A stretch of 62,454 bases of DNA from Dehalococcoidia bacterium (lineage in GTDB: Bacteria > Chloroflexota > Dehalococcoidia > Tepidiformales > Tepidiformaceae): positions 1 through 62,454 of the forward strand of contig SKSF01000081.1 in assembly GCA_007118095.1 (NCBI GenBank), written 5' to 3'. The translations under genes and the position numbers were made by a program. Position 1 is the first letter of the stretch; each line of letters begins with the position of its first letter. Under the pieces are notes generated by a model. The model was given only the letters and a program-made list of their open reading frames with translations, made no database searches and had not been told where the DNA came from. Shown here piece after piece: positions 42,503 to 50,154 of this stretch.

Positions 42503-43963
42503 CTAGTCCCACTGAGACGGGAGCGGCATGTACTCGGGCCCTTCGCCCTCCAGGCTCGCGGTCACCCGATCCCAGTCATCCAGTTCCCATTCGCTGACGA
42601 ATGTCACCGAGGTACCGGTCTTCCCGGCGCGTGCGGTGCGGCCAACGCGATGGATGTACTCTTCGGCGTTCTGCGGGACGTCGTAGTTGATGACGTGGTC
42701 GATGTCCGGGATGTCCAGCCCGCGCGACGCGACGTTCGTGGCAACGAGGAATTCCAGGTTACCGCTACGGAAGTCCGCCATCACACGGTCGCGCTCACCC
42801 TGGGGAAGGTCGCCGTGGATAGCACGAGCCGGGACGCCAGCGCGCTTCAGATTTTCCGCGAGCCTGTCAACGCCTGCGCGTGTGCGCCGGAAGATAAGCG
42901 ACCGGCCGAGGCCCTTCTCTTCAAAGAGGTACCGCAGGGCGAAAAACTTGTCGCGTTCTGCGACCTCGCAGTAGTACTGCTCGACGCCCGCAGCCGGGGA
43001 CTGGCCCGCCGTCACCGACACTTCGGCCGGTTCGCTGAGATGCCGGTACACGAGCCTGCGAATCTCGGGGGGCATCGTGGCGCTAAAGAGCGCACCCTGC
43101 CGCTCACGGGGCAGTTTCCGGAGGATGAAGTTGATATCCCGCGCGAACCCGATATCGAACATCTGGTCCGCTTCGTCGAGCACGACATAGTGGACCCGGC
43201 CGAGGTCGAGCGTCTTGCGGTTGATATGGTCGATTACCCGCCCGGGCGTGCCGACGATGACATGCGGATTCTGCTCGAGGCGCTGGAAGTCACCATTGAT
43301 GCGGCGCCCGCCAACCAGCCCGGTCGAGCGGAAGCCGTAGAACTTGCCCAGGTGTTCGAACGTCTCCAGCACCTGGTTCGCGAGTTCGCGGGTGGGCACC
43401 AGTATGAGCGCCTGCACATGCTGCTTCGCAGGGTTGATGCTGCGGGCCAGCGGTATGCCGAACGCCAGCGTTTTCCCGGTGCCCGTCTGCGCCAGTCCGA
43501 CCACATCCTGGCCGCCAAGCAACAACGGAATGGCTTCCTCCTGGATGGGAGTGGGCTGATCAAAGCCAAGCGCGGCGACGGCCTGCAGAGCAGTATCGTC
43601 GATGCCAAGTGCCCGGAACGCTTCCGGGGCTGCCAGGTCTGTCGCGCCGGGTTCGTCCTTCGATGCCCCGCGGGGCTCGCCCGCCTGCTGTTCCGTGGCC
43701 TTTGCGCCACCGCCACCCTTCCGGCTACCGCGCGAACGGCGGCGGCGCGGGCGCCCTTCGGGTTCGCCCTGGTGCCGGGAAGATTCGTGGTCCGAGGAAG
43801 AAGAAGGGGGGTCGGCGACTGCGACTGCGCCGGGGGAGGTAGTGTCTTCGGTCGAATTGGTCGGGGTGGAGTCGGTCGTCTCGGGGGGCGCGGATGTGGA
43901 CCCGGCATGGGCCCTCTTTCGCCCGAGTAGTCTATCGAGTAACAGGTTCAACATTCCTTTCAT
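42503..43963 (-). CDS. DEAD-box ATP-dependent RNA helicase
   Basis: 486 residues. Helicase core from about 112: Q motif (FDQPTPIQEEAIP), AQTGTGKT (motif I), PTRELA (Ia), TPGR (Ib), VLDEADQM (II, DEAD), FSATMP (III, SAT), then SLIFRRT (IV), TNVASRGLDI (V) and HRVGRTARAGKTG (VI). Unlike E. coli RhlE/CsdA, where the basic tail is C-terminal, here the disordered Arg/Ser/Gly-rich extension is N-terminal (about 15-110) and the C-terminus is short. RNA remodelling, ribosome assembly or cold adaptation are the family roles. A long leader of roughly 125 nt from a TATCCT box is likely. Confidence 0.94.
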   Translation of the reverse strand: MKGMLNLLLDRLLGRKRAHAGSTSAPPETTDSTPTNSTEDTTSPGAVAVADPPSSSSDHESSRHQGEPEGRPRRRRSRGSRKGGGGAKATEQQAGEPRGASKDEPGATDLAAPEAFRALGIDDTALQAVAALGFDQPTPIQEEAIPLLLGGQDVVGLAQTGTGKTLAFGIPLARSINPAKQHVQALILVPTRELANQVLETFEHLGKFYGFRSTGLVGGRRINGDFQRLEQNPHVIVGTPGRVIDHINRKTLDLGRVHYVVLDEADQMFDIGFARDINFILRKLPRERQGALFSATMPPEIRRLVYRHLSEPAEVSVTAGQSPAAGVEQYYCEVAERDKFFALRYLFEEKGLGRSLIFRRTRAGVDRLAENLKRAGVPARAIHGDLPQGERDRVMADFRSGNLEFLVATNVASRGLDIPDIDHVINYDVPQNAEEYIHRVGRTARAGKTGTSVTFVSEWELDDWDRVTASLEGEGPEYMPLPSQWD

Positions 43964-44079
43964 CTACACGTTGCACCTCTGCAGCGGCTCTGCGGGTGGC
44001 GGCGAAATGGAGCAGGAGGAAAGAGGTAATGCCACCGCGTGCAAGCGGCCTTCCGTGATTCATGCGCCGCGCTTGATTC

Positions 44080-44113
44080 GTGCAACTTGTGCTGAGGATA
44101 GCACAACTTGCAC
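44080..44113 (-). promoter_or_regulatory. inverted repeat centred on a -10 box, upstream of the helicase
   Basis: GTGCAACTTGTGCT (44080-44093) and AGCACAACTTGCAC (44100-44113) form a 14-bp inverted repeat with one mismatch. Its centre on the minus strand is TGC-TATCCT, an extended -10 (TATCCT at 44100-44095). It is either an operator for the helicase promoter or the end hairpin of the toxin-antitoxin transcript. Confidence 0.55.
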
Positions 44114-44136
44114 TTATGGGTGATGACACATCTCAC

Positions 44137-44435
44137 TCAGTCATCGAGGCTGCGGGCGCCGTGAGTGACCATCACCACTTCGACGCCGTCGAAGCGGACC
44201 GCATAGATGATGCGATTGGGGCCTTCAAATACCTCGCGAACATGTCCGTCGCCGTATTCAGGAACTGACCTTCAGGAACTGACCGCCCTGAGTGGGGAAA
44301 CCAGCCAATCTGTTCGGACCGGTCAAACAGGCGCGCGACGACCCGATTTGCGACCTCGGCGCCGCCTCCTTCAGCGACGTAAGCTTCGATCTCCGCCACG
44401 GCATCGAGCGCCGGGTCGAGCCACCAAACCTGCAC
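44137..44435 (-). pseudogene. ParE/RelE-like toxin, frameshifted by a 14-bp tandem duplication
   Basis: The start GTG 44435 shares one base with the antitoxin stop (TAGTG), the layout of an intact operon. It reads MQVWWLDPALDAVAEIEAYV and on to FPHSGRSVPE, a typical RelE/ParE fold. There the unit GGTCAGTTCCTGAA (minus strand) occurs twice in a row (44257-44284). With both copies the frame shifts and ends at 44172 with an unrelated tail. Removing one copy restores YGDGH, then VREVFEGPNRIIYAVRFDG and the end VVMVTHGARSLDD, which is the conserved toxin C-terminus, with stop at 44137 (94 residues). So the toxin is broken, or the assembly has an error here. Confidence 0.88.
44257..44284 (-). repeat. 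exact 14-bp tandem duplication in the toxin gene
   Basis: TTCAGGAACTGACC at 44257-44270 is repeated without a change at 44271-44284 (plus strand). 14 is not a multiple of 3, so it shifts the frame of the toxin. Confidence 0.97.
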
Positions 44436-44647
44436 TATGCGAGCCCGAACCGCCGGCGGGCTTCTTCGAGTGACACGCGCCGGCCCTCGGCCGAAGCCTC
44501 TAGCCCTCGGTCCACGGCGGCCTTCTCTTCCGCCGTCAACGGCGGCCGTGGATACATTTCCTCGCACTGGATGCGCTGCCACAGCGACCGCACTTCGTCC
44601 TCGGACAGGCGGTCAATATAGGCGTGCAGCGCGTCGCGGTCGCTCAT
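44435..44647 (-). CDS. antitoxin partner of the broken ParE/RelE-like toxin
   Basis: 70 residues from ATG 44647 (MSDRDALHAYIDRLSEDEVR). Charged helical protein with the sequence EEKAAVDRGLEASAEGRRVSLEEARRRFGLA, the kind of C-terminus that wraps a RelE/ParE toxin; no N-terminal DNA-binding fold is obvious. An in-frame ATG two codons earlier (44653) is the alternative. TAGGCT (44659-44654) lies 6 nt before ATG 44647, again a leaderless layout. It has no frameshift, so the antitoxin remains intact while the toxin is broken. Confidence 0.82.
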   Translation of the reverse strand: MSDRDALHAYIDRLSEDEVRSLWQRIQCEEMYPRPPLTAEEKAAVDRGLEASAEGRRVSLEEARRRFGLA

Positions 44648-44716
44648 ATCCATAGCCTACATGGGTACCCGCCGCCCGGCAGCGCGTAGAATGCGCCTCC
44701 ACCACGGAGGTGCGAC

Positions 44717-45610
44717 ATGGACTATCAGCATATCGAGTACGAAGTCGAGAACGGCCGGGCCCGCATAACGCTCAACCGGCCCGAAAAGCTCAATGCCCTC
44801 TCGCTGGAACTCCAGCAGGAACTCAATAACGCGCTCTGGGACGCGGACAACGACACCGAAGTCCACGCGGTCATCCTGCGCGGCGCGGGCCGTGCCTTCA
44901 GCGCCGGCTACGACCTCTCGCCAATGGCACGCAACCGCGGCGGCGACGACAGCTATACGAAGGTCTACCGCGGCGGGGCCACTTTCGACGACGACGCCTG
45001 GCAGCTCGAGCGTGCCCAGCGGCTCCGCATGGCCATCTTCGACATGCACAAGCCGGTCATCGCCCAGGTCCACGGCTATTGCCTTGCCGGCGGGACCGAC
45101 CTCGCGCTGCTCTGCGACATCATCATCGCTGCCGACGATGCCACCATCGGCTTTCCGCCAGCGCGCGCGATGGGCTCCCTTCCCAACCAGATGTGGCTGT
45201 ACCACGTCGGCCCGCAGTGGGCGAAGCGGCTCTTCCTGACAGGCGACACCATCACTGGCGCGGAAGCGGCAAAAATCGGCGCAGTCCTGAAGTCCGTCCC
45301 GCCGGACATGCTCGAACACGAAGTCGAGGGGCTCGTCGACCGGATGGCGATGATCGACCCGGAGCTCCTCTCGGCGAACAAGCGGATCGTGAATGTCGGC
45401 CTCGAGCTCATGGGTGCGCGCACGATGCAACGCATGGGCGCGGAAAACGATGCGCGGGCGCATCTGGCACCGGCCGTCCGCGAATTCGGCCGCATCGCCC
45501 GCGAACAGGGACTGAAAGCCGCACTCCACTGGCGCGACGGCAAGTTTGGCGACGGCCGCGCCCGCGTCGAAGGGCCGGAGACCCGCGACGAGAACGGCTA
45601 TCTCACGTGA
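44717..45610 (+). CDS. enoyl-CoA hydratase/isomerase (crotonase) family protein
   Basis: 297 residues; GGAGG at 44706-44710 before ATG 44717 and TAGAAT (44687-44692) as likely -10. Crotonase motifs: ARITLNRPEKLNALS, the first oxyanion site FSAGYDLSPM, and CLAGGTDLALLCDIIIAADDATIGFPPARAMG. The catalytic Glu pair of hydratases is not obvious; the second site is a Pro/Ala-rich stretch (FPPARAMGSLPNQMW), so it may be an isomerase, hydrolase or other activity of the superfamily. Fits the acyl-CoA theme of the window. Confidence 0.9.
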   Translation: MDYQHIEYEVENGRARITLNRPEKLNALSLELQQELNNALWDADNDTEVHAVILRGAGRAFSAGYDLSPMARNRGGDDSYTKVYRGGATFDDDAWQLERAQRLRMAIFDMHKPVIAQVHGYCLAGGTDLALLCDIIIAADDATIGFPPARAMGSLPNQMWLYHVGPQWAKRLFLTGDTITGAEAAKIGAVLKSVPPDMLEHEVEGLVDRMAMIDPELLSANKRIVNVGLELMGARTMQRMGAENDARAHLAPAVREFGRIAREQGLKAALHWRDGKFGDGRARVEGPETRDENGYLT

Positions 45611-45648
45611 TGGAGCACCGGGGAAGCCGCGTGCGGTAAGATCAGGAC

Positions 45649-45891
45649 GTGCATCCGCCAGACGACGACGATGTAGTCACGCTGGACCCGGACGACGATG
45701 AGGAGTTCGAAGAAGAGGACTTCGCGCCCGGGCCAGATGAACGCGACATGGACCTGCTCGACGGGAGCTGGGAAGACCGGTACTACTCCGGCCAGACCAG
45801 CCGCATCGACTGGGGCACTGTAGCGCTCGCGATCGCGCTCATTGCGGCCATCTCGCTCGTACTGCCCGGGTTGCTCGTCATGATTAGCTGA
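45649..45891 (+). CDS. acidic, single-span membrane protein, leaderless gene
   Basis: 80 residues from GTG 45649. The first 50 residues are extremely acidic (runs such as DDDD and EEFEEED), then one hydrophobic helix (about 56-78) ending VLPGLLVMIS. No family recognised. TAAGAT (45637-45642) lies exactly 6 nt before the GTG and there is no Shine-Dalgarno. An acidic cytoplasmic head on a C-terminal anchor could dock to a basic partner, but this is speculation. Confidence 0.6.
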   Translation: MHPPDDDDVVTLDPDDDEEFEEEDFAPGPDERDMDLLDGSWEDRYYSGQTSRIDWGTVALAIALIAAISLVLPGLLVMIS

Positions 45892-45911
45892 CGTCCCAGG
45901 CGTGCCACGCT

Positions 45912-45942
45912 GCCCCCTGCGGGTGCAGCGGCCGCAGGGGGT
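45912..45942. terminator. GC-rich hairpin between two plus-strand genes
   Basis: CCCCCTGCGG (about 45913-45922) pairs with CCGCAGGGGG (45932-45941). No T-run follows, so a weak terminator or simple hairpin. Confidence 0.4.
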
Positions 45943-45961
45943 CCGCCAGGAGGGGTGTGGT

Positions 45962-46564
45962 ATGGGCGACCTCGCGGGGAAGGTCTTGGCCGTCGTTGGG
46001 CGCGGCGACGAAGGTCATCGCGCCATTGCCGTCGCCTGCGCCGAAGCCGGTGCGACGATCGCACTGGGCAGCCTCGACCGGTCGACCGAACAGGAATACG
46101 CGGTCAATTCGATTGGCAACGAGATCTGGTCCATTGGCGAGAAGTTCCTCGTACGCGTCATGGATGCCGCCGATCCGACAGCGGCGCCGGCGTTCGCCGA
46201 CGAGTGCTGGGATACGTTCGGACGCTGCGACACCCTTGTAGTCACGTCCGCACCCGGGTCCGAAGCGCCCATTGAGGCGCTCTCCTCCGACGAATGGGAC
46301 GTTGTCTTCCGCGACGGCGCGACCATCCCGTACCTGTTCCTCCAGGCATTCGGGCGGCTGATGGTCCGGCAAGGAGGCGGAACCCTGTTCGCCATTTTCC
46401 CCCGGCGAGACCAGGCTGATGCCGCCGAACGCGGAGCACGTGCAGCTTTGGACGAAGTCACAGGGGCCTTCGATGCCGCATGGCGTGGACGCCGCGTGAC
46501 ATGCTCGCTGCTTGAGACCCCGGACACCGCTGCGATCGTCCGGGCAACGGGCAATCCAGCGTAG
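45962..46564 (+). CDS. degenerate SDR-fold protein
   Basis: 200 residues from ATG 45962, with AGGAGGGG upstream. MGDLAGKVLAVVGRGDEGHRAIAVACAEAGA keeps the beta-alpha-beta of a Rossmann SDR, and WDTFGRCDTLVVTSAP is the NNAG region without that motif. Where Tyr-x3-Lys should stand there is only ERGARAALDEV, so the catalytic pair is missing and the C-terminal part is about 50 residues short. It could bind a nucleotide as a regulatory or structural subunit, or be decaying. No frameshift is visible. Confidence 0.7.
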   Translation: MGDLAGKVLAVVGRGDEGHRAIAVACAEAGATIALGSLDRSTEQEYAVNSIGNEIWSIGEKFLVRVMDAADPTAAPAFADECWDTFGRCDTLVVTSAPGSEAPIEALSSDEWDVVFRDGATIPYLFLQAFGRLMVRQGGGTLFAIFPRRDQADAAERGARAALDEVTGAFDAAWRGRRVTCSLLETPDTAAIVRATGNPA

Positions 46565-46672
46565 CAGCGCCAGTGTGACGATCGTGTTGCACAGTTGGAC
46601 GGGTTGGCGGTGTTGCGTACCATTACGGTCAACCATCGTGAAAGCCGCGTTCGGCTGCGAAAGGCAGAAACC

Positions 46673-47491
46673 ATGAGCACCACCTCCAACGGCGATCACA
46701 TCGCGGACGAAATCCGCGCGGCCTGGACGCACGGTGCCGAGGACTATGACCTCGACGCCGGGCATGGACTCCTGACCCCGGGAGTCGAAGATGCCTGGAT
46801 CTCGGTGCTGGCCGCCGCACTTGGCGAAGGTCCGAAGGACGTGCTCGATGTCGGCGCCGGGACTGGCTTCCTCAGCATCCCCGCCGCGAAGGCCGGCCAC
46901 CGCGTGACGGCGACCGACATCACGCCCGCGATGCTCGAGCGCGGACGCGAGCGCGCGGCCCACGCTGGAGTTGATATTACGTTCGTTGAAGCGGACGCGA
47001 TGGATCTGCCGTTCCCGGACGACAGCTTCGACGCGGTCATCAGCCGCCACGTGCTCTGGACCATGACCGACCCCCGGCGCGCGTTCAGCGAATGGGCCCG
47101 GGTGACCCGCACGGGAGGCGATGTCATCTGGTTCGATGGGCTCGCAAAGCCCGGCTCGCCGGTCAACCGCGCCCGCAACCTGCTCTCGCGCGCCGCGAAG
47201 CTGGTGACACGGCCCGAAGACCATGCGCATGCGCATCACTACGACGAAGAGCTCGTCGAACACCTGCCGTTTCGCGGCCTCCAGTCGACGCAGCCCATCC
47301 GCGACCTCCTCGCGGAACTGGGCGCTACCGATGTCTCCTGCCGCGCGGTCCCGCGCCTCCAGCACGCCGAAGAATCTGTCATGGACCTGCACAAGCGGCT
47401 TGCAGCGGGAAGTATCCGCTACATTGGAAGGTTCGAAGTCACACCGACAGTGAAGGCAACAATCGCTACCTCACGCGCCAGCGCGAAGTAG
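46673..47491 (+). CDS. class I SAM-dependent methyltransferase
   Basis: 272 residues from ATG 46673; AAAGG lies 8 nt upstream. SAM-binding motif I VLDVGAGTGFLSIPAA (about 60-75), motif II TATDITPAML, then VEADAMDLPFPDDSFDAVISRH typical of UbiE/COQ5- or Methyltransf_11-type enzymes. The C-terminal part has a His-rich loop (DHAHAHHYDEE) that could bind metal. Substrate unknown; UbiE itself is less likely because the C-terminal signature of quinone methyltransferases is absent. It is converging on the coiled-coil gene pair (8 nt apart). Confidence 0.88.
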   Translation: MSTTSNGDHIADEIRAAWTHGAEDYDLDAGHGLLTPGVEDAWISVLAAALGEGPKDVLDVGAGTGFLSIPAAKAGHRVTATDITPAMLERGRERAAHAGVDITFVEADAMDLPFPDDSFDAVISRHVLWTMTDPRRAFSEWARVTRTGGDVIWFDGLAKPGSPVNRARNLLSRAAKLVTRPEDHAHAHHYDEELVEHLPFRGLQSTQPIRDLLAELGATDVSCRAVPRLQHAEESVMDLHKRLAAGSIRYIGRFEVTPTVKATIATSRASAK

Positions 47492-47499
47492 CTGCGGCG

Positions 47500-47790
47500 C
47501 TAGCGGTCCGCCGGCCCCGGCCCGCGGACACCCTTGTGCCCCCGCAGGAACCATTCCGTACGCAAGAGGCTGGCCTCCTCCCGCGCCCGCTCGAGGTCGG
47601 CTCGTGTCCGATCGAGGTCGGCGAGCAGCCGGTCGCGCTCCATGCGCAGGTCGGCGATGTGCTCGTTGAGCGCGGACACGAGCAGGTCCATCTCCGTATG
47701 GCGCCGCTCGGCCTCCCGCCGCAGCCGCGCGAGCTCGTCCCGCAGGTCCTGCCGGTGCGGGGCTGGTACGCCCGGGCGAGATCCCGTCAC
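47500..47790 (-). CDS. short coiled-coil protein
   Basis: 96 residues. Residues about 14-75 are a continuous heptad coiled coil (DLRDELARLRREAERRHTEM...LRMERDRLLADLDRTRADLE); the end is GHKGVRGPGPADR. No catalytic motif. It overlaps the upstream coiled-coil gene by 4 nt, so the two are made together and may form a hetero-oligomer. No family recognised; sequence alone cannot tell a structural from a regulatory role. Start is the ATG-type start in the overlap. Confidence 0.6.
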   Translation of the reverse strand: MTGSRPGVPAPHRQDLRDELARLRREAERRHTEMDLLVSALNEHIADLRMERDRLLADLDRTRADLERAREEASLLRTEWFLRGHKGVRGPGPADR

Positions 47791-48386
47791 CCCTGGCGTT
47801 CTGGCGGCAGCGCGCGTCGTTCGTCGTGCGTGCCGCTGGCGCGCCCATCCCGGGCAGCGCGCAAGTCTTCCAGGTTCCCGTAGAGCGCGCCGATCACCTG
47901 CGAAAGCGTTTCATTTCGCGCTTCGAGCGCCGCCATCTGTCGCTCAAGCTCGTGGCGCTCGCCCCGGAGCGCCGCGAGCGTTTGCTCACGCTCGGCAGCC
48001 TGTTCTTCGAGTTCGTTAACCCGCCTGCTGAGCCGCGCCAGTTCTTTCACGAGCAGGCGGGGCGGCACCCCGGCGGCGGACCCTGGCGATTCGAGCAAGG
48101 CCGGGACGTCCACCTGGTAGACCCCGGGGGTTGCTGCCCGGATCCCCTTGAGCTCGTCCCGAAGCTGGTCCAGCTCACCGCGTAGGCCGCCCACGAGCCG
48201 CTCCGCCCGCGCATCTCGCGCGTTCGACTGTCCCTTCAATGAGGCGAGCCGCATGGTCCCGTTTGTCTGCTGCTGCGGTTCGTCCAAAGCCTGCACCTCG
48301 TGCTCCACCCGGGCATCGCCGGGCTGCGCGGCATCGCACGCCTCTCCCGCGTCACAGTCTCCGGATCGCCGCAATCGGAACAGCAC
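47787..48386 (-). CDS. coiled-coil protein, leaderless gene
   Basis: 199 residues from GTG 48386. Two coiled-coil blocks (about 50-80 and 110-185: LSRRVNELEEQAAEREQTLA, LERQMAALEARNETLSQVIG) separated by TPGVYQVDVPALLES. The last 15 residues are charged. The first 50 residues have several Cys. The start is set by TATACT (48398-48393), 6 nt before the GTG, with no Shine-Dalgarno, the clearest leaderless case in the window. Overlaps the next coiled-coil gene by 4 nt. Function unknown. Confidence 0.68.
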   Translation of the reverse strand: MLFRLRRSGDCDAGEACDAAQPGDARVEHEVQALDEPQQQTNGTMRLASLKGQSNARDARAERLVGGLRGELDQLRDELKGIRAATPGVYQVDVPALLESPGSAAGVPPRLLVKELARLSRRVNELEEQAAEREQTLAALRGERHELERQMAALEARNETLSQVIGALYGNLEDLRAARDGRASGTHDERRALPPERQG

Positions 48387-48493
48387 ACCGGGAGTATAGG
48401 GCGGCACCGTGGCGAATCCATCCCCTTGTGCGCCATTTTTCCCGGCACCTGCAGATCCTTCACGAACGTATCACGCGAGAATCAAGTTTCATA

Positions 48494-48522
48494 TTGACTT
48501 TCTTCACTTACGGTTCAATACT
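48494..48522 (+). promoter_or_regulatory. sigma-70-type promoter for the DUF2089-DUF4097 operon
   Basis: TTGACT (48494-48499), 17-bp spacer, AATACT (48517-48522); GGAGG follows at 48531-48535 before ATG 48541. Confidence 0.65.
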
Positions 48523-48540
48523 CACTGCAAGGAGGTCGCC

Positions 48541-48765
48541 ATGGAACCCGGGACACCTGTCTCCGCCTATATCGCAAGGGCCCGCCAGGCCGAACTGGCA
48601 CGGTCTGCCGGCGCCATTCGCAACGGACCGCCCGCCGGCCTCGTCGCCACCGCTGCATGGACTGCCGTTACACTGCGTGCAGTGGCAGAGCGTCTCGAAC
48701 GCTGGGCTTCGCGGCCCGCCGCCAGCCCGGGATCCCCTGCCTGCCACGAGGAGAAACGTATTTGA
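48541..48765 (+). CDS. small Ala/Arg-rich helical protein
   Basis: 74 residues from ATG 48541, perfect GGAGG site at 48531-48535. MEPGTPVSAYIARARQAELA and so on, then a membrane-like but short hydrophobic helix (LVATAAWTAVTLRAVAERLE). No recognised family. The stop overlaps the next start as TTGA, so it is coupled to the DUF2089 gene. It may be a small partner or membrane adaptor of that system. Confidence 0.6.
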   Translation: MEPGTPVSAYIARARQAELARSAGAIRNGPPAGLVATAAWTAVTLRAVAERLERWASRPAASPGSPACHEEKRI

Positions 48766-49163
48766 TCCAGGCACGGCTCGTCGGCTCCTGTCCCGCTTGC
48801 TCCGCCGCCATGCGGGTGCGGCGCCTCGAATGCCCCCGTTGCGGCGTGGCCGTCGAAGGCGTCTTCGACGCCGGGCCGCTCGCACGCCTCAATGCCGAGC
48901 AGCTCGCCTTCGTGGAAGCGTTCCTCCGTGCGCGCGGGAAGATCAAAGATGTGGAAGAAGACCTCGGTATCTCCTACCCAACGGTCGTGTCGCGGCTCAA
49001 CGACGTCGTCGACGCGATGGGGTTTGGCGGCGACGAGCCACCACACGAAGACGCCGCACACGCGCGCCAGCACATCCTCGACGACCTGGCCGCCGGGCGC
49101 ATCAGCGCCGACGAAGCGTCCAGGCAGATCCGTGCCCTCGCCACCGAAGACGATGACGAATAA
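48762..49163 (+). CDS. DUF2089 zinc-ribbon/HTH putative regulator
   Basis: 133 residues from TTG 48762; GAGGAG lies 8 nt before it and the start overlaps the previous stop (TTGA). N-terminal zinc ribbon CPACSAAMRVRRLECPRCG (four Cys), then the DUF2089 core LARLNAEQLAFVEAFLRARGKIKDVEEDLGISYPTVVSRLNDVVDAMG, a helix-turn-helix of the sigma-region-4 type. The C-terminus ILDDLAAGRISADEASRQIRAL is a SHOCT-like helix pair. Family context is transcription regulation of a downstream DUF4097/membrane stress gene. It overlaps the next gene by 11 nt. Confidence 0.88.
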   Translation: MIQARLVGSCPACSAAMRVRRLECPRCGVAVEGVFDAGPLARLNAEQLAFVEAFLRARGKIKDVEEDLGISYPTVVSRLNDVVDAMGFGGDEPPHEDAAHARQHILDDLAAGRISADEASRQIRALATEDDDE

Positions 49164-50154
49164 CACCGACCGGGAAGCCCGGCGCGCCGCGCGCGAACGC
49201 GCCCGGGTCGAACGAGCACAGGCATCCGCCGACCGCGCCACCGATGGCAAGCAGCAACCGCGCGGCGCCACGGTCGAAGACTCCTTCGATACCGCGGGGC
49301 TCGAGTCGATCGCCATCAACCACACCGCGGGCAAGCTCACCGTGCGCACAGCAGAAGAAGCCGGGGCCGGTCTCGTCAGCTCGCGCGGAAGCAAGGCCGC
49401 CCCGCGGCTCGAACTCAAGCGCAGCGGGACGCATCTCGAGATCAACGTGCAACTGAGCGCGGGACGCCTCTTTCGGCGGCGGCAGGGCGCCGACACATCC
49501 GTCACTGTCCCCCGCGGCCTCGCCGAACTGGTCATCGACCAGGGGGCCGGCCGCGTCGACATCGAGGGCATCGACGCACAAAAGCTTCGGCTCGACACAG
49601 GCGCCGGCGAAGTGCTCGTCCGGGATTCGGCCGCTGACCTTCGCGTAGACGTCGGCGCGGGCAAGGTCACCGTGACGGGGCACCGAGGCACCGCACGCCT
49701 CGAGACAGGTACCGGCGACGCAGTGCTCGAAGTGGCATCGGCGCCGCCAGGCGAGTACCGCGTTGGCGTCGGCATGGGTTCGGCCGAAGTCCGTCTCCCG
49801 CCCGGCCTCGAGGTGTCCGCGCGGCTGCATAGCGGCGTCGGGAAGACGCGGTCCGACTACCCCCTCGCGGCGGCGGGGGCGCCGATCAACGTGAGCGTGA
49901 ACACCGGCATCGGCCGCGCCATCCTGCGGCAGCTCGATGCCAGCCCGGCAGCATCCACCTCGCCGAAGCAGCGCAGCAGCGGCCAGCGGGGAAGCAGCCG
50001 CCCCCGTGCTGCCGCAACCGGGGAAACGGAGGAATACCGCGTGCTCCAACTGCTCGAACAGGGCAGGATCAGCCCGCGCGAGGCCGCCGACCTCATCGCA
50101 GCGCTCAAGGGTATGCCGCCACCCGGCGAAACGGACGACGAGGACCGGGACTAG
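49153..50154 (+). CDS. DUF4097 beta-repeat protein with SHOCT-like end
   Basis: 333 residues from ATG 49153. Residues about 45-260 are repeated short beta-strand units (LRLDTGAGEVLVRDSAADLRVDVGAGKVTVTGHRG...) of the DUF4097/LiaF-YvlB type right-handed helix. The end, LQLLEQGRISPREAADLIAALKG, is a SHOCT-like helix pair, similar to the end of the DUF2089 protein just before. No signal peptide or membrane helix, so it is cytoplasmic, as for B. subtilis YvlB, which is linked to envelope stress. The operon small gene-DUF2089-DUF4097 is thus a likely envelope-stress module. Confidence 0.85.
   Translation: MTNNTDREARRAARERARVERAQASADRATDGKQQPRGATVEDSFDTAGLESIAINHTAGKLTVRTAEEAGAGLVSSRGSKAAPRLELKRSGTHLEINVQLSAGRLFRRRQGADTSVTVPRGLAELVIDQGAGRVDIEGIDAQKLRLDTGAGEVLVRDSAADLRVDVGAGKVTVTGHRGTARLETGTGDAVLEVASAPPGEYRVGVGMGSAEVRLPPGLEVSARLHSGVGKTRSDYPLAAAGAPINVSVNTGIGRAILRQLDASPAASTSPKQRSSGQRGSSRPRAAATGETEEYRVLQLLEQGRISPREAADLIAALKGMPPPGETDDEDRD

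Noticed and set aside
45884-47392. 502-codon minus-strand open frame
   Set aside because: It lies antisense to the degenerate SDR and methyltransferase genes, whose motifs are clear; no family signature in the shadow.
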